The translations under genes and the position numbers were made by a program. The notes under the pieces are model-generated. The model saw nothing but the letters and a program-made list of their open reading frames with translations, was not told the DNA's origin and did not search any database. A stretch of DNA of 64,000 nt from Solicoccozyma terricola (lineage: Eukaryota > Basidiomycota > Tremellomycetes > Filobasidiales > Piskurozymaceae): the NCBI GenBank assembly GCA_001600875.1, contig BCLD01000001.1, forward strand, positions 1,538,915 to 1,602,914, read 5' to 3'. Of this stretch, positions 23,100 through 35,030 are shown piece after piece. Every line of letters starts with the position of its first letter. Position 1 is the stretch's first letter.

Positions 23100-25815
23100 A
23101 TGAGCTTGCTCTCGCAACACACACCGCCCTCACTATTCTCCTACCTCACAGACCCTTACATATTCCTCCCCATCCTCATCGTCTCCATATACCCTCTCTA
23201 CCAGGCGCTCCTTATCATCCTCACCCCACGTCCAATCCCTGGTATCCCACATCGTCCAACTGCAGTCCTCTTCGGAGATGGACTGTTGATGGGGAAACAT
23301 CTCAAGGAGAAAGGAACGCCGACTGTGTTCTTTGATGATCTGGTGTTGGAATTGGGAGATCAAGGTAATGGTGGGATTTGTCAGGCTGTGTTTGGATTCT
23401 TTAAAAGGAACAAGGTGGTGGTTGTTTCTGATAGACAGGGTGGGTGAGGAGGGAACGTAGGCTCTTTGGAAGTATGAGAAGGACTGGCTGATGAAACCCT
23501 GAGATGGACCATATAGAGGCGGAAGATATCCTGACCAAGCGTTCGCACGAGTTTGATCGATCTCGGCGAGTCCTAGGTGGATCGAGCTAACAATCTCCTC
23601 TGCTGATGATCGACGTATTTAAAACTCGAACCAGAGACACGGTAAGTATACAGTATCCATTACTCGAAAATTGACTACAACTCTCATACTGACATATTCC
23701 TGTATCACCCTCCCAGATCAATACATTCTCCCCATTTATTCCAAATGCTCAGCTGTCCCTTCGCACAAGTGAGTGTCGATACGGTATGACGATCCGCTCC
23801 CTGTTACTTTCTGAGCATGCCCTACCTTCCCCCAGATACGAGATGGAAGGTCGGTGCTGCCACGAATACTCTCCTGACGTCCCTTGCATTGATGGTTTGA
23901 TGTTTATGATCCGTCTCTTAGCATCATCGTCGTCTTATGGGTACGTCACGAACAACAACTCGCCACCATCACATACATCACTGATAGGTAGTGTAATTCT
24001 TCCAGGTCCAGCAATGACATCCAAGGTGATTCCGAAAGGACCCCGTCATACAGCTCCCTTAAGCTGATTATATTTTCTCAGAATCTTTCCATGTTCACAC
24101 CTCGCGCAGTATCCGTCTTCTCTCAACTAGTCGAACTCTGGAAATTCAAAGCGAAGAGATTAGGTGAAGGGGAATGGTTTAATTGCGATGAGGATTTGCA
24201 AGTGAGTCGGGGATGGAATATTGCGTCGTACATCTGGTACTGATGCAGGTAGGTGGGTGCACCACTAGAGGACTTTCATGGTATGTCTTCCTGTTCTACA
24301 CTCGTCGAGATGCTGACAAGTTGCCTTTTGCGACCTAGGATGCCATTTGTAAGTACTTGAATTCCTCGTAGTCAACTCAGACGTACAGAAAATTGACACC
24401 CCTCGACTTATTTTCAGGCGAGATAACGTTCGGTGAATCATACAGGTGCCTTGAAAGTGCTATCGAGCATCTCCAGTCTCTTCCAGACGATGAAATTGTC
24501 GATCATGCGGAAGACGGCACCGTGATATTCGACTCGGAACCTCCTGCAATCTTCACGGCTACCCAAGTATTGTTTTGGGTGAGGGACTCTTCGAGATTTG
24601 TGGTAGCTGGAAACGACGAACATGTATTGTACTCCCCTCACAGGCTATCCCAACGACAGAGCTCTTCCCCAAACTAGCGATGTGGCGAACATCTCTCACC
24701 ACCACCTTCCGTCGCGCTTCCAACCTCGTCAATTCCTTCCTCGATCGCAAAATCGTCGAAGGTCGTGATCGTGCCAATGCTCGCGGACTTGATAGCGTGG
24801 AACTTGCTGACTGCGTGCTCGACCTAGTCTGTGCCAGAGAGACCGGGAAGGATAGGCTGGATGACCCTTCGATGCGGGATGAGTTGATGCAGTTCTTGCT
24901 GGCTGGTCAGGAAACCAGGTTGGTGATACTTGATAGTGATTCGGGGGCCTTCGCTGATGGTCCTATTTCAGTGCAACTACAACATGCTGGATGATCAGCT
25001 ACCTATCCAAGCGGGTAAGTTGACCGTGTGCCGAAGATCTAGAGCCACTGTCTAAACTGCTGTCACCAAAGCCTGACGTACAGACGAAACTCAGGAAAGA
25101 ACTCGTCGAGCTAGGTCTTTCCGATCGACCTCCTACGTTCGCTGACATGCAAGCTGACAAGGCTCCATGTGAGTCTATCTAGATTCTATACTGATTCTTT
25201 CCTTAGTATTCGGACTGATTGACTCGCTCACAACCGTCAAAGACCTTGAAGCCGTCGTACATGAAGTTCTCCGATGTGGTAACACTGCCGGTGGCGTCAC
25301 TCGCGACACGATACAAGACACTACCATCCTCGGTCACTTCATTCCCAAGGATACTCTGATCTACATCCCACTCGCCACTATCCAATCGTTCTCTGGTCGC
25401 CAAGCCAAAATTGACGAAAATCGTTCTGAAACAAGCAAGACGAGCGACAAGAGCATTCTCCCATGGGATCCCGAAACGATTAGTGATTTTGAGCCAGAAC
25501 GATGGCTCAAGGATGGGATCTTCGATGCAAGAGCTGGACCATGGATGCCTTTCTCTATGGGTTCTAGAGGCTGTTATGGACGCGCTTTAGCTGTGAGAAA
25601 GCAAACACTTTTCACACAAACTCGTTCGATTCGGAATGCTAAACAAAGCGTTACGCCTTTAATGACCTTAGATGCTCGAGCTCAAACTCTTCCTCGCTGA
25701 GATCAATCTCAACTTCTTCCTCGAACCGATTCCAGAAGGCAAGCAACCTGAAAAGATAGTGGAACATCTTACTCGCAAGCCGACAGTCACATATGTCAAG
25801 CCTAGACCATGGTAA
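23100..25815 (+). CDS. Cytochrome P450, second of a tandem pair
   Basis: Paralogue of the preceding gene in the same orientation with the same exon plan. The N-terminal anchor is PYIFLPILIVSIYPLY; the I-helix is AGQETS, the K-helix EVLR and the haem loop FSMGSRGCYG; the end is YVKPRPW. The 7-nt exon (23635-23641, AGACACG) and 14-nt exon (23836-23849) are kept. The intron before the 7-nt exon appears to use a GC donor (TCTCG|gcgagt, near 23565), because only that choice restores the Ser-Arg-Asp-Thr frame seen in the paralogue. All key residues are present, so I read it as functional rather than a pseudogene. Substrate unknown. Confidence 0.87.
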
Positions 25816-26041
25816 ACAAGAGTTTTCGAGTTTGGTTGTAGAAGCAGTTAGAAGTTGGAGGTGTGGATTGCTTTCTCATTCTGTTGTTCGTCGTGTTCGC
25901 TCGATCGGGATACCAGTCCGTCTAAAGATATCTTGTAAAACTCCAATATATGCCACACGCTTCCTCATCTAACGACCTGATATCATATCACATCGTTTGA
26001 GTCTCTTCCTCTCGAACACAACTTGGAGGTTAAAAAGTAAT

Positions 26042-26057
26042 GGGGGGGGGGGGGGGG
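26042..26057. repeat. Poly-G run, 16 nt
   Basis: Uninterrupted G run in the 260-bp gap between the convergent ends of the second P450 gene and QCR7, 18 bp from the QCR7 stop codon. It is one of many G/C homopolymers in non-coding parts of the window. Confidence 0.95.
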
Positions 26058-26075
26058 ACCTTCTCTACAGACTTT

Positions 26076-26802
26076 CTACTTCTTGTCGACCATGGCGTTG
26101 TCGTAGAAAGCACGCTCAGAGTTTTCGGCTAATACTTCATTGACAATTGGGGTGAGGTATCGGACGTCCTGTTTGTTGTTGAGAGTTGGATGTGTGGTCG
26201 GGAGTAGTCATTTGAAGAGGGTATTAGTGTTGGGTGACGGATCCAAAGACGATATGTGTGATGTAGAGTCGGCAGGGAAGATTTGATAAAACGAAAAAGT
26301 ATACGGAAGGGTCAGCATAAAGGGTTTGGGCGGGATATGGAAACCCTATTCACGCACCTCTTCAGGTTTGAGCTGCTTCTCCTTTGGTAGATCCTTGTGC
26401 AACAACGATTGTTGGATAGCTACTCGAATCCTGAATGCACGATCGTACGCTTCCCTGGCTGGCAGCCTTGAAAGTGCCTGGTTGTCCAATAACGTCATCG
26501 CACTCGTCAGTTCCCTAAGCGTCAAGTCGGAGGTGAATCAACAGACGGATGGACGGAGAGCGCGCGCACCTTTTGGACATCCTCCCTCTCCTCCATAATC
26601 AAATCATCGTACTTCAATCCCACGGCTCGATGACCACATGCTTTAGCGTAGAAATTGGCGAGGGGCTTGAGGGAGTTGTAGAAGGTGGATGAGGCGGCTT
26701 TGATTTGCGGTGCCAATCTGGACGATTGACAGGTGAGCTAGGGTGGGGAACATCTGGGTCGGTTGAAAGCGAGACTCACGAGATGGAAAGAGGACCGTAC
26801 AT
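26076..26802 (-). CDS. QCR7: Cytochrome bc1 complex subunit 7 (UQCRB family)
   Basis: Nuclear-encoded subunit of respiratory complex III on the matrix side of the inner mitochondrial membrane. Exons: 26802-26780 (23 nt), 26717-26570, 26477-26358 and 26168-26076. The product begins MYGPLSISLAPQIKAAS and contains VGLKYDDLIMEE, EDVQKALSRLPAREAYDRAF, LPKEKQLKPEEDVRYL and ends YDNAMVDKK, which fits the family over its whole length of about 127 residues. The second intron must end at 26478, since only that acceptor rebuilds the conserved ValGlnLysAlaLeu junction. It is convergent with the P450 gene. Confidence 0.93.
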
Positions 26803-26999
26803 GATGGGCGGTGCTGTGAGGGTTGTACGAGACGACGATGTGTATGCTCCGACGGAATGGTGTGCATGCGATTGGATCACGACCACCATCGATCTCAAGG
26901 CTCCGTCTTACTCCGAAGCGCACACAACGCGCTTTTCCTCGGTCCACAGTGGCAAAACTCCCATCCCCCGTAGGTAAATACAACGTCGCAGTCTAGTGT

Positions 27000-29209
27000 C
27001 TAGCCAGTAGCCCACACTTCCATACCCATACACTCAAAGCGTCCCTTCTCCACCTCACTGCCCTCCTTGGCACACAGCACCTCGTTGTTATACGCAGGGC
27101 AGCGCGCAGACGACCCTTGCATGAACGCTGCATCCAGGTAGAGACCGTATTTACCATCACTGCGGGAGGGTGGTGTGTCACATTCAGCATGGATCACACC
27201 GCACAATGTAAGGGAAAGAGGGCCACAGAGACTCACCCCCCACCAAACGAGATGAATCCGGATTCACATAACGCGAAATACTGATTCTTTCCTGTCCATC
27301 GGAAGACTTCTGGTCGAACATTAATATCCTCTCCTATGAGTCTGAAAAGCCATCTGCTCGTGACAACCAACCACATTCAGCGCGTAAGCCAGGCGATCCC
27401 CTCTCGCGGCTCTCAAAAGTCCGACGACGACTCACGACTCTCCTGATCCTGTGTAACTTCCTTCAACTCTCCTTATCCATTCATTCATAAACACTCCGAA
27501 ACGTCGATTATTACTGTCTCTGATGATTAGGAGGTTGCCTGCTTGAGGGTGAATATTAGAGTAACTTTCGATTTGGCGATAGAAGGTAGACAGAGATGCG
27601 CCGTGTTGATCTACGGAGACTGTTTGAGGATTCGCGGGGGTTACCATTAACTATAGAAGGTGGAGGCATTGCAGGGAATTACAACTCACAAAGTAATGTC
27701 CATTTACTGGATAATCGTTGTCGTGCAGGTAAATTTGGTCGTAGCTAATCCACCCCAAACTCGTCAGCCATCCTCCAAAGTTTCTCATACCCTCAATAAC
27801 ATACTCACAACATCGGCCGCCCATTCATCTAAAACTCCCACAGTCCCTTCTCTCCTACCAACCAACCTCGTCCCATTCCATTCACCACCACCACCACCAC
27901 CTCCTTGCTCCTTCTCATGATGCATGCGACCATCATCACCTGTTCCCATGAACCCGGGTGCTCCACTTGGAGGAATATAAATCCCACTCCCACTAGGTGC
28001 GCTCGCTCCAAAAGGGTGGAAAATATCCAGAGATCTTCTCGAGAATGGCGATAGATGAGATGTCTCAACTGGCATAGCCACCGAATTAGGTGCATCTAGT
28101 TCCTTTTGAGAGAACCCAAATGATCCACCACTCCCACTTGGAGAACCGAATAATTCTCTCGCTGAGGGAGTGAATGATCCGGGTCCAACTACGGTTTTCC
28201 ATTTCGATTTAATCTCTTGAGTCGCTTTACCTCCCAATGTAGCAGCCATATGAGTTTTCTTCGACCATGATCTTCCCAAGATCCCACCGTTGGAGGAAGA
28301 CTCGTCATGTTGATCAAACACGGAATCTCTGGAGGTGTCGTGAAACGTGGAGGGTAAAGTACCAGCTTTTTCTTGGCCTCGCGTTTGTTCATTATCCGCT
28401 CGTATTTGTTCATTATCCCTTTCATCCCTCTCAAACCTCTTATCCAAACTCCTCGTCCTTTCCATCTGCTTCTCCCTTTTTGGAAATGTCCCGACTCGCC
28501 CAGTCTTTGGTAATAAATGACTCACCACCCTAGTCGGTGAGATGGATAACCGTCTCATCCCTTGTTCGGCGTCCTCGGCTTGACCGTGCTCATCATGTTT
28601 CGGTGCGAGTGCTCTGTAAATGAATGAGTCGCCGACTTCAGGAGAGAGTGTAGGTAATGAAGGTGGTTTGATATCGATTGTCGAGAGTCGACGTGGAGGT
28701 TGTCGTGGGGCTACATGGGAGATACGGTGTGGTGAGGATGTAGCTGAAAGAGATGTACCAGTTCCTTTCGTTCTTGATGTTCTCCCGACTTCTCTGGATG
28801 CTTGGCTATGACTCTCGTTACCAGGTAGAAACGCATCTGGGCCTGAATATAATCCCAAATGTGGATCACCAGGTAATGGTCTAACCTCTCCTGAATCTTC
28901 ATCTGTAAGGAGGTTGATAAGATCCGCCGAGTGATTATGATGAGCATCACGAAACTCTGGTTTTTTCAATGTGGATGGTCCAGCCTGCCCGGATTTAGAT
29001 TCCACAGGATCGTGTAGATCTTGGAATGACCCAAGGAGGTCATGTTCTCCCAGCTCGTGGCCTGCGTCAGGACCAGTTGACCGTGGCCGAGGATGGCTTA
29101 ACCCTGAGATACTGCTTCCCTGTGAAGGAGATGGAGAAGCGGAGTGGAATTCACCGAATGAAGGTGCGCGGAGATGTTTCAAGGGAGGAGCGCTTGAAGG
29201 ACGAGCCAT
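27000..29209 (-). CDS. OXR1: TLDc-domain oxidation resistance protein
   Basis: Member of the OXR1 family, linked in fungi and animals to oxidative-stress tolerance; TLDc proteins also bind and regulate the V-ATPase. A long disordered Ser/Pro-rich N-terminus is followed by the C-terminal TLDc domain: LRPNLPARQRLSSKWTLL, VDQHGASLSTFYRQIE, FRLIGEDINVRPEVFRWTG, GKYGLYLDAAFMQGSS and the end FECMGMEVWATG. Exons: 29209-27809, 27744-27690, then two more, and a last one ending at 27000. The start at 29209 (MARPSSAPP) is chosen as the natural N-terminus; the frame is open upstream to an ATG at 29431. The TLDc assignment is firm; the precise role is family knowledge. Confidence 0.88.
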
Positions 29210-29734
29210 GATGATGAAGTTGGAGGGTGGAGGGGAAGCAGGAAAGGTGATAGTGTGAGTCGCGGATGGAGTTGGGTATTTCGTTTTGGGGTAATACAGG
29301 GGTTCCTTAATCTGCTGAAGAGGGTGATTGAGCTCCCATGGTGCGTCTCCGTCGAGGGAAGATGGCGGCGGAGGGAGGATGCAGGCCAAGGAGGCCAAGG
29401 ACGATGTGGCCTCTCCGTTCGTCACCACCACCTAGACCACCGGGGACATTATTTGGGTTGATCCCCGCGATTTCACGTGTCACGGGCGGGGTGGACAGGG
29501 GGTTATTCTCCCTCAGCTAGCACACACATCCCAACTCGGCGTAGAGAGTGGAGTGGGGTCAACCGTACAGCAACAATAGCAGCATCAACCACTCCGTCAC
29601 CTCGCTGTTGTCGGACAACCCACACGTAATCCACACCAACAAGGTTGCACATTTCTGCTGCGTGGAAGAAATCGGTTGGCAAACGAGATTCCACTTCCAA
29701 AGTTTAAAGCTTCGATAGCTTCGATTGGGCAAAC
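29210..29734. promoter_or_regulatory. Divergent promoter between OXR1 and RAT1
   Basis: A 525-bp gap between divergent start codons. The OXR1 frame stays open to 29431, so part of it could instead be N-terminal coding sequence. No clear regulatory motif was identified. Confidence 0.35.
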
Positions 29735-32700
29735 ATGGTGGGCATGCATCTGTGCACATTCCGTCGATCAGCTACTTACCAAGGGCTCTCATTTGGAACG
29801 TCGTAGGGTGTTCCAGCGCTTTTCAGATGGCTGTCGAAAAAGTATCCCAAGATAGGTACGTTGTCGTCCGTTCATCTTACCGAATCTCTGAGTGAACATT
29901 TTTCATCTAAAATGCAACACCTCGCCACTCACTCTTCAATCCAGTCGAACGAGTTGCAGAGGATACGCCCACGAAATGGACTTCTCCAGATGGGGAGGAT
30001 ATTATAATCCCTATCAAATACGAAGATCCAAATCCGAATGGGTTCGAGGTTGACTGTTTATATCGTGAGTTTCAATCTTCACTTTTTAANCCCCCCCCCC
30101 CCCCTCTTCCACTATCCCAGCTAATTCGTCACCCGCCGTCGTCGCCGTCGTTGCAATCGCAGTTGACATGAACGGAATTGTACACCCTTGTACTCATCCG
30201 GAGGGAAAACCCGCCCCAGAGACCGAGGAAGAGATGATGGTCGAGGTGTTCAAATATACTGAGAGAGTGGTTAACATGGCGAGACCGAGGAAGCTGTTGA
30301 TGATGGCTATTGGTAAGTTAACCTAGGACGATGTGGCCAAGAAACCGTAATGACTGATCCTTCACTCGGATTCAATGGCGAATAGATGGTGTCGCTCCAA
30401 GAGCCAAGATGAATCAACAACGATCAAGACGATTCAGAGCTGCTCAAGAAGCTTCGGAAAAGGAAGATGAGCGTAAAGAAGCCATCAAATTGTTCGAAGC
30501 GATGGGTCATCCTGTCTCTGAGGAAACTCAAAATAAAAAATCATGGGATTCAAACGCAATTACACCTGGAACTCCGTTTATGGATTTATTGGCTGAAAGT
30601 TTGAGGTATTGGGTGGCACACAAGTTGAATACCGATCCTGGATGGAAGGATGTGAGTATTTTACCGATTCGTTTGTCAATCTAACTTGAGAGACGGATAT
30701 TTCTAACCCTGTCGTTGATGCTGATAGGTACAAGTGATCATATCGGACGCCTCGGTTCCGGGTGAAGGTGAACACAAGATCATGGATTGGATAAGAAGAC
30801 AGAGGAGTCATCCGGAGCATGATCCTAATACCAGTCATGTCATCTACGGATTGGTTCGTCCTGTTTCTCGCTCTCCCTTTATGCTTGCCCGTGTTAAGCT
30901 GACGATGTGTGATTTCGGGGATGATCAGGACGCAGATCTCATCATGCTTGCACTCGCCACCCATGAACCTCATTTCAAGGTTTTGAGGGAGGACGTGTTC
31001 GCGCAGCAGAGTAGAGATTCCGCTTGTAGGATTTGTGGACAGACCGGACATATCGCCGCGAATTGTAAAGGTAAGAATGACTGAGCAAAAGGTATTCATC
31101 TTGCTGGTGGATGTCCGCTAACGATGTCGCTGTCTTCCCCCCCCCCCACCCCCCAGGCGACAAGATGTCCATCCTTGCATCCGAGAGCAAACCAAAGGTT
31201 GAAAAACCAGTCGAAGATAAACCATTCATCTTTCTGGATGTTGGTGTTCTCCGTGAATACCTCGCCATCGAACTTGATCTTCGTCTACCTACGATTCAAT
31301 TCGATCTTGAACGCGCAATCGACGACTGGGTGTTCCTCATTTTCTTTGTCGGTAACGATTTCTTGCCCCATTTACCTAGTTTGGAGATTCGAGAGGGTGC
31401 GATTGACACCCTATTGAAAATATGGAAGACGGAGTTTGAGAGAATGGGTGGATATTTGACGAATCATGGAAAAGTGGAGCTGGCCAGAGCCCAGATCATC
31501 TTGGAAGGATTAGCGAAGGGTGAGGATGAGATTTTCCAACGACGGAAAGAGGGTGAGTTCGTTGTGAAAAGGGGCATGTTTTCTGGTGTTTTGCAAAGCT
31601 CAAGACCGTCGCTTGTTGCAGCCGAGGAACGTCAAGATCGCAATGAGAAACGCCGTCGAGTCGAGGAGCATCGCCATCAAGACAACCAGAAGGCGGCGAA
31701 GCAGGCCACGGCAGGGTTGTCTATCAATGGGACGGAATATGTTGCGGTGCCAGTGTCTGCAGGGCCCGCTCCTCCTAGAATACATCCATCGCTCCCAACT
31801 CGACCTGGTGTTGGGGTAGTACCGACAGCAGAGGTGGTGAAGCCTGTGGCTGCAACAGGTGAGTAGAGAGTCGGCGTCGGTCATGAGAATGTGCTAACAT
31901 GTTTCATCGTAGGCGCGGACAAAAAGTCAAACCTCAGTGCGGCCGAAGCGCTGAAAGCCGAGTTGGCTGCATCGATGGGTGATGATGAGGAAGACGCCGA
32001 CGCGACCGACCCTGTACCCGCTCCCGAAGCTGCAGAGACTCTTGTGGTCATGGCGGAATCAGAAGCCGTAGTGGATGGAGAAGAAGTAGCGGATGAGACC
32101 ATGGCTGCCAGCCAGCCAGGCTCTGACGCGACTGCACCTGCGGAGAAGCCCCCTCGAGGCAGAAAAAGGAAGGCAAAAAAGCAAGGGCCTGTTCTCGTGG
32201 TAGAGGGCGATGAGGAAGACGTCGTTGAAGAGGACGAAGATGAAGCTCCTCCAAATCCAGACGCTGATCAACCTGTGCCAAAGAAAAAGCTGTTGGTGAA
32301 TGCAAATGGGACTGTCGAGTACGAGGACGAGGTCAAGTGAGTTGTGGTACGTGGGCAGGACGTGAAATGTTGAGCTAATGCCAGCCATTGCTGTAGACTT
32401 TGGGAACCCGGATACAGAGAGAGGTATTACCGCCAAAAGTTTGGAGTGGAACTGAATGATGTGGAGTTCCGCAAGCAGTGAGTAGAACTGTAGCTTCTTC
32501 TGTTGCTTTCTGCCAGGGCAGTTATAACTCTATCATAGGGTCGTCAAGTCGTACTTGGAAGGGCTCTCCTGGGTTTTGCATTACTACTACCAAGGAGTGA
32601 GTTTTGCGCCGATTCTATATATGTGCATGCGTCGACGGACCGCTCATTCGCCACATCGACGCAGACGCCATCTTGGAACTGGTTCTACCCATATCACTAT

Positions 32701-34173
32701 GCGCCCTTTGCAGCAGACTTTGAAAATATCACCCAATACGACATCGGCTTCAAGCTGGGTCAACCATTCAAACCGTTCGAGCAGTTGATGGGGGTGTTCC
32801 CAGCTGCAAGGTATGTCTGCATGATCGCGATGTCATCCACCCATCAATCTGATCATTTCCTGGCGTCTGCATAGTCGCAAACATCTTCCCGAGCCTTATC
32901 AGCTCCTTATGACGGAGGAAGATTCGCCCATTCTGGATTTCTATCCCGCCGACTTTGAAATCGATATGAACGGCAAGAAGATGGCATGGCAAGGTGTTGC
33001 ACTGCTGCCTTTTATCGAGCAAGACCGACTCTTGGCGGCTATCGCGACAAAAGAGCCGCAGTTGACCGTCGATGAACGGCGGCGGAATGCATGGGGAGAC
33101 AACGTTATGCTGGTGGCTGAACGCAACAAACTGCACGACCGTTTCTGCGAACTGTATACGAAGCAGAAGCCGAAGGCGGTGAGTTTGTCGTGTCCGACTG
33201 TATGATGTGATATTTGTTGAGACTGACTCGCTTCCCTTGTAGCCAATACCCATCGATCCCAAGGTCTCGCGAGGCATCCTCGGAGGAGTCTTGGCTGACC
33301 CACAATTCATCCCCGGCTCCACCATCTACTCTCCTCTGACCGACGTCGACGAATGTCCCGACATTCACGACAACACTTCCCTCTCGGTCCGATACTATTT
33401 CCCAAGGATGATGAAACCCCATCGTTCCGTGTTCCTCCCCGGAGCTAAGCCTGATCGTCCCGTATTGAACGAATCTGATCGAGAGTTTGTGCGATCGGGA
33501 GGTAGTCGGGGACGCGGACGTGGTGGTGGTGGTGGACCAGGAATGGGAGCACCAGGTCGTGGCGGTCGATCAGGCTATTCCAGTGGCACAACAACCCCCA
33601 ACGGTCGAGGTGGTGGGTATGGCGGTGGAAGCGGGTTCTCAACCCCGTCGTACGATTCACCAGCAGGTCGTGGTGGTTATGGATCCAGCTACGATAACTC
33701 GCCGTGGATGAATCCAGCTGGTGCAGGCGCTGCTCCGAGAGGCGGCTATTCTGGGAATGGATTGGGTGGTTATGGTGGATCACCCGCCGCTGCTGCTTCG
33801 TCGAACGGGTATGGAGGATATGGAGTTGGAGCGAGTTATAACGCTCCCTCAGGAAGAGCTGGATATGGTGGAGGCTCATCGTATGCGAATGGTGAGTTTT
33901 CGATCGGGTCATCAGTGTCCGCATAACACGCTCGTCGCTGAATCTCTCTGAAACACAGTTCCAACAGCGTATGCCTCTCGACCGCCTTCATCTGGACCAA
34001 CACCTCGTCCACACCATTCTCACCAGACTCCACCTTATCCTAGCCCATACGCACCAGCCCCTGGAGGTGTCGCTAGCGGATATCAAGGGTATGGATCTGG
34101 TGGAGCGAGAGGTGGATATGCTGGATCTGGTGCTGGACGAGGAGGTTATGGTGGTCGAGGACGAGGGTATTGA
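29735..34173 (+). CDS. RAT1: Nuclear 5'-3' exoribonuclease 2 (Xrn2 family)
   Basis: Degrades uncapped nuclear RNA, matures rRNA and promotes termination by RNA polymerase II. The first coding exon is just the ATG (29735-29737); the intron 29738-29806 joins it to GGTGTTCCAGCG, giving [17 protein letters not shown], the invariant Xrn N-terminus. Nuclease motifs with acidic metal ligands are intact: [39 protein letters not shown] and [17 protein letters not shown] knuckle ([14 protein letters not shown]) follows, as in fungal Rat1. The C-terminus is a long Gly/Arg/Tyr-rich tail ending GGRGRGY. Introns contain poly-C runs at 30091-30104 (next to an unresolved base at 30090) and 31137-31147. The alternative, cytoplasmic Xrn1, is excluded by the knuckle and RGG tail. 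Confidence 0.95.
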
Positions 34174-34514
34174 CGAGCCATTGAAAAAAAAGATAAAAAA
34201 ACCCAGACAACGATATGTGCAGAATATGTATTGGGCTACGACGAGGATTTCGTCGTAGGATGTCGTACAACAATGTCATGATGCAGTGCATTTGTACATG
34301 TCCTCTAGTGATAATGGGAGCTTTGCTATTGGCTGGTTTGGACGTCAACCCGATTACAGACAGGTGTTCGATGCTGATTGACGTAACTCGAGGATGGGAG
34401 TCAGTCTGCTTGCTTGAACAGTGGGTGCCTGACGAGTGATACTGATTATAAGGTGTTCCCAGGTGGTTTTTTTTGTTGAGTTGGTTCATGCGTTTGATGC
34501 GATCAACGCCTCGA
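34174..34514. other. Convergent 3' gap between RAT1 and the NDUFAF8-like gene
   Basis: A 341-bp gap joining two convergent 3' ends, expected to hold both polyadenylation regions. Two adenine runs lie near 34184-34200. No gene was recognised. Confidence 0.35.
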
Positions 34515-34843
34515 CTACCATTTCCTTCCCATCTGATTCTAATATCGTTAATCGGATGAGTGAAAGAGTCATTCCAGCCCCCCATCAGATCATACTCACT
34601 TGCACACACTCCTTGAAAGCCTTGAACTCTTCTGCACACATTCCCTTCTGAACGTCTTGGTATCGTTTCGCGACACAAGTGCCGTATGCGAGAGCCTAAG
34701 AGAGGAGAGAAAGTTAAATCGCGGTTCTTGTGAGAGTTACTGGAGGACAGTCGCAAGCTCACTTGGACAGAACACGACTTGGTTGCTCGTGCGAGCTTCT
34801 TCAGTGGCTCCGACGATGCTCTCGAGGAGGATGCAGATGGCAT
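34515..34843 (-). CDS. Small CHCH-type protein, NDUFAF8-like complex I assembly factor
   Basis: A 66-residue protein from three exons: 34843-34763, 34695-34600 and 34538-34515. It begins MPSASSSRASSEPLKKLA, has YGTCVAKRY and MCAEEFKAFKECVQ (a C-x9-C pair preceded by two other Cys), and ends QMGRKW. This pattern matches the NDUFAF8/C17orf89 family, small mitochondrial proteins with twin Cys motifs that stabilise NDUFAF5 during complex I assembly. Small size and three exons explain why simple ORF calling misses it. It is divergent with the PX-domain gene across 187 bp. Family assignment rests on Cys spacing and the YGxCV context, so it is moderately sure. Confidence 0.75.
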
Positions 34844-35030
34844 AGTCGCTGTTGAGGTGGAGTTGTGATTCGATCGATGCTTTGGAATAAAATCAATCTT
34901 GGTAGTCGAGTTGGAATGGTCGGATGACGTAATCTCAAGCAACCCCGTTGCCAACCTCTTGTTCAATTGTGTCTGTCATCACTTCAACAGTACATCCTCT
35001 CTACATGGATCACCACCACCCTTCCACCAA
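34844..35030. promoter_or_regulatory. Short bidirectional promoter, NDUFAF8-like / YPT35-like
   Basis: Only 187 bp separate the two divergent start codons, so the genes probably share promoter elements. If the PX-domain gene used its upstream in-frame ATG at 34899, the gap would shrink to 55 bp, which argues for the start at 35031. Confidence 0.45.

Noticed and set aside
23100..25815. Second P450 as a pseudogene
   Set aside because: The apparent frameshift near 23565 disappears if a GC-AG intron and the 7-nt exon are accepted, and all catalytic motifs are intact.
26478..26528. Alternative QCR7 acceptor adding about 15 residues
   Set aside because: It breaks the frame with the upstream exon and the added residues are absent from the family; the acceptor at 26478 rebuilds the conserved sequence.
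33445..33924. 159-codon ORF antisense to RAT1
   Set aside because: It is the shadow of the Gly/Arg-rich RAT1 tail; His/Arg-rich antisense reading is a known artefact of GGT/CGT repeats.
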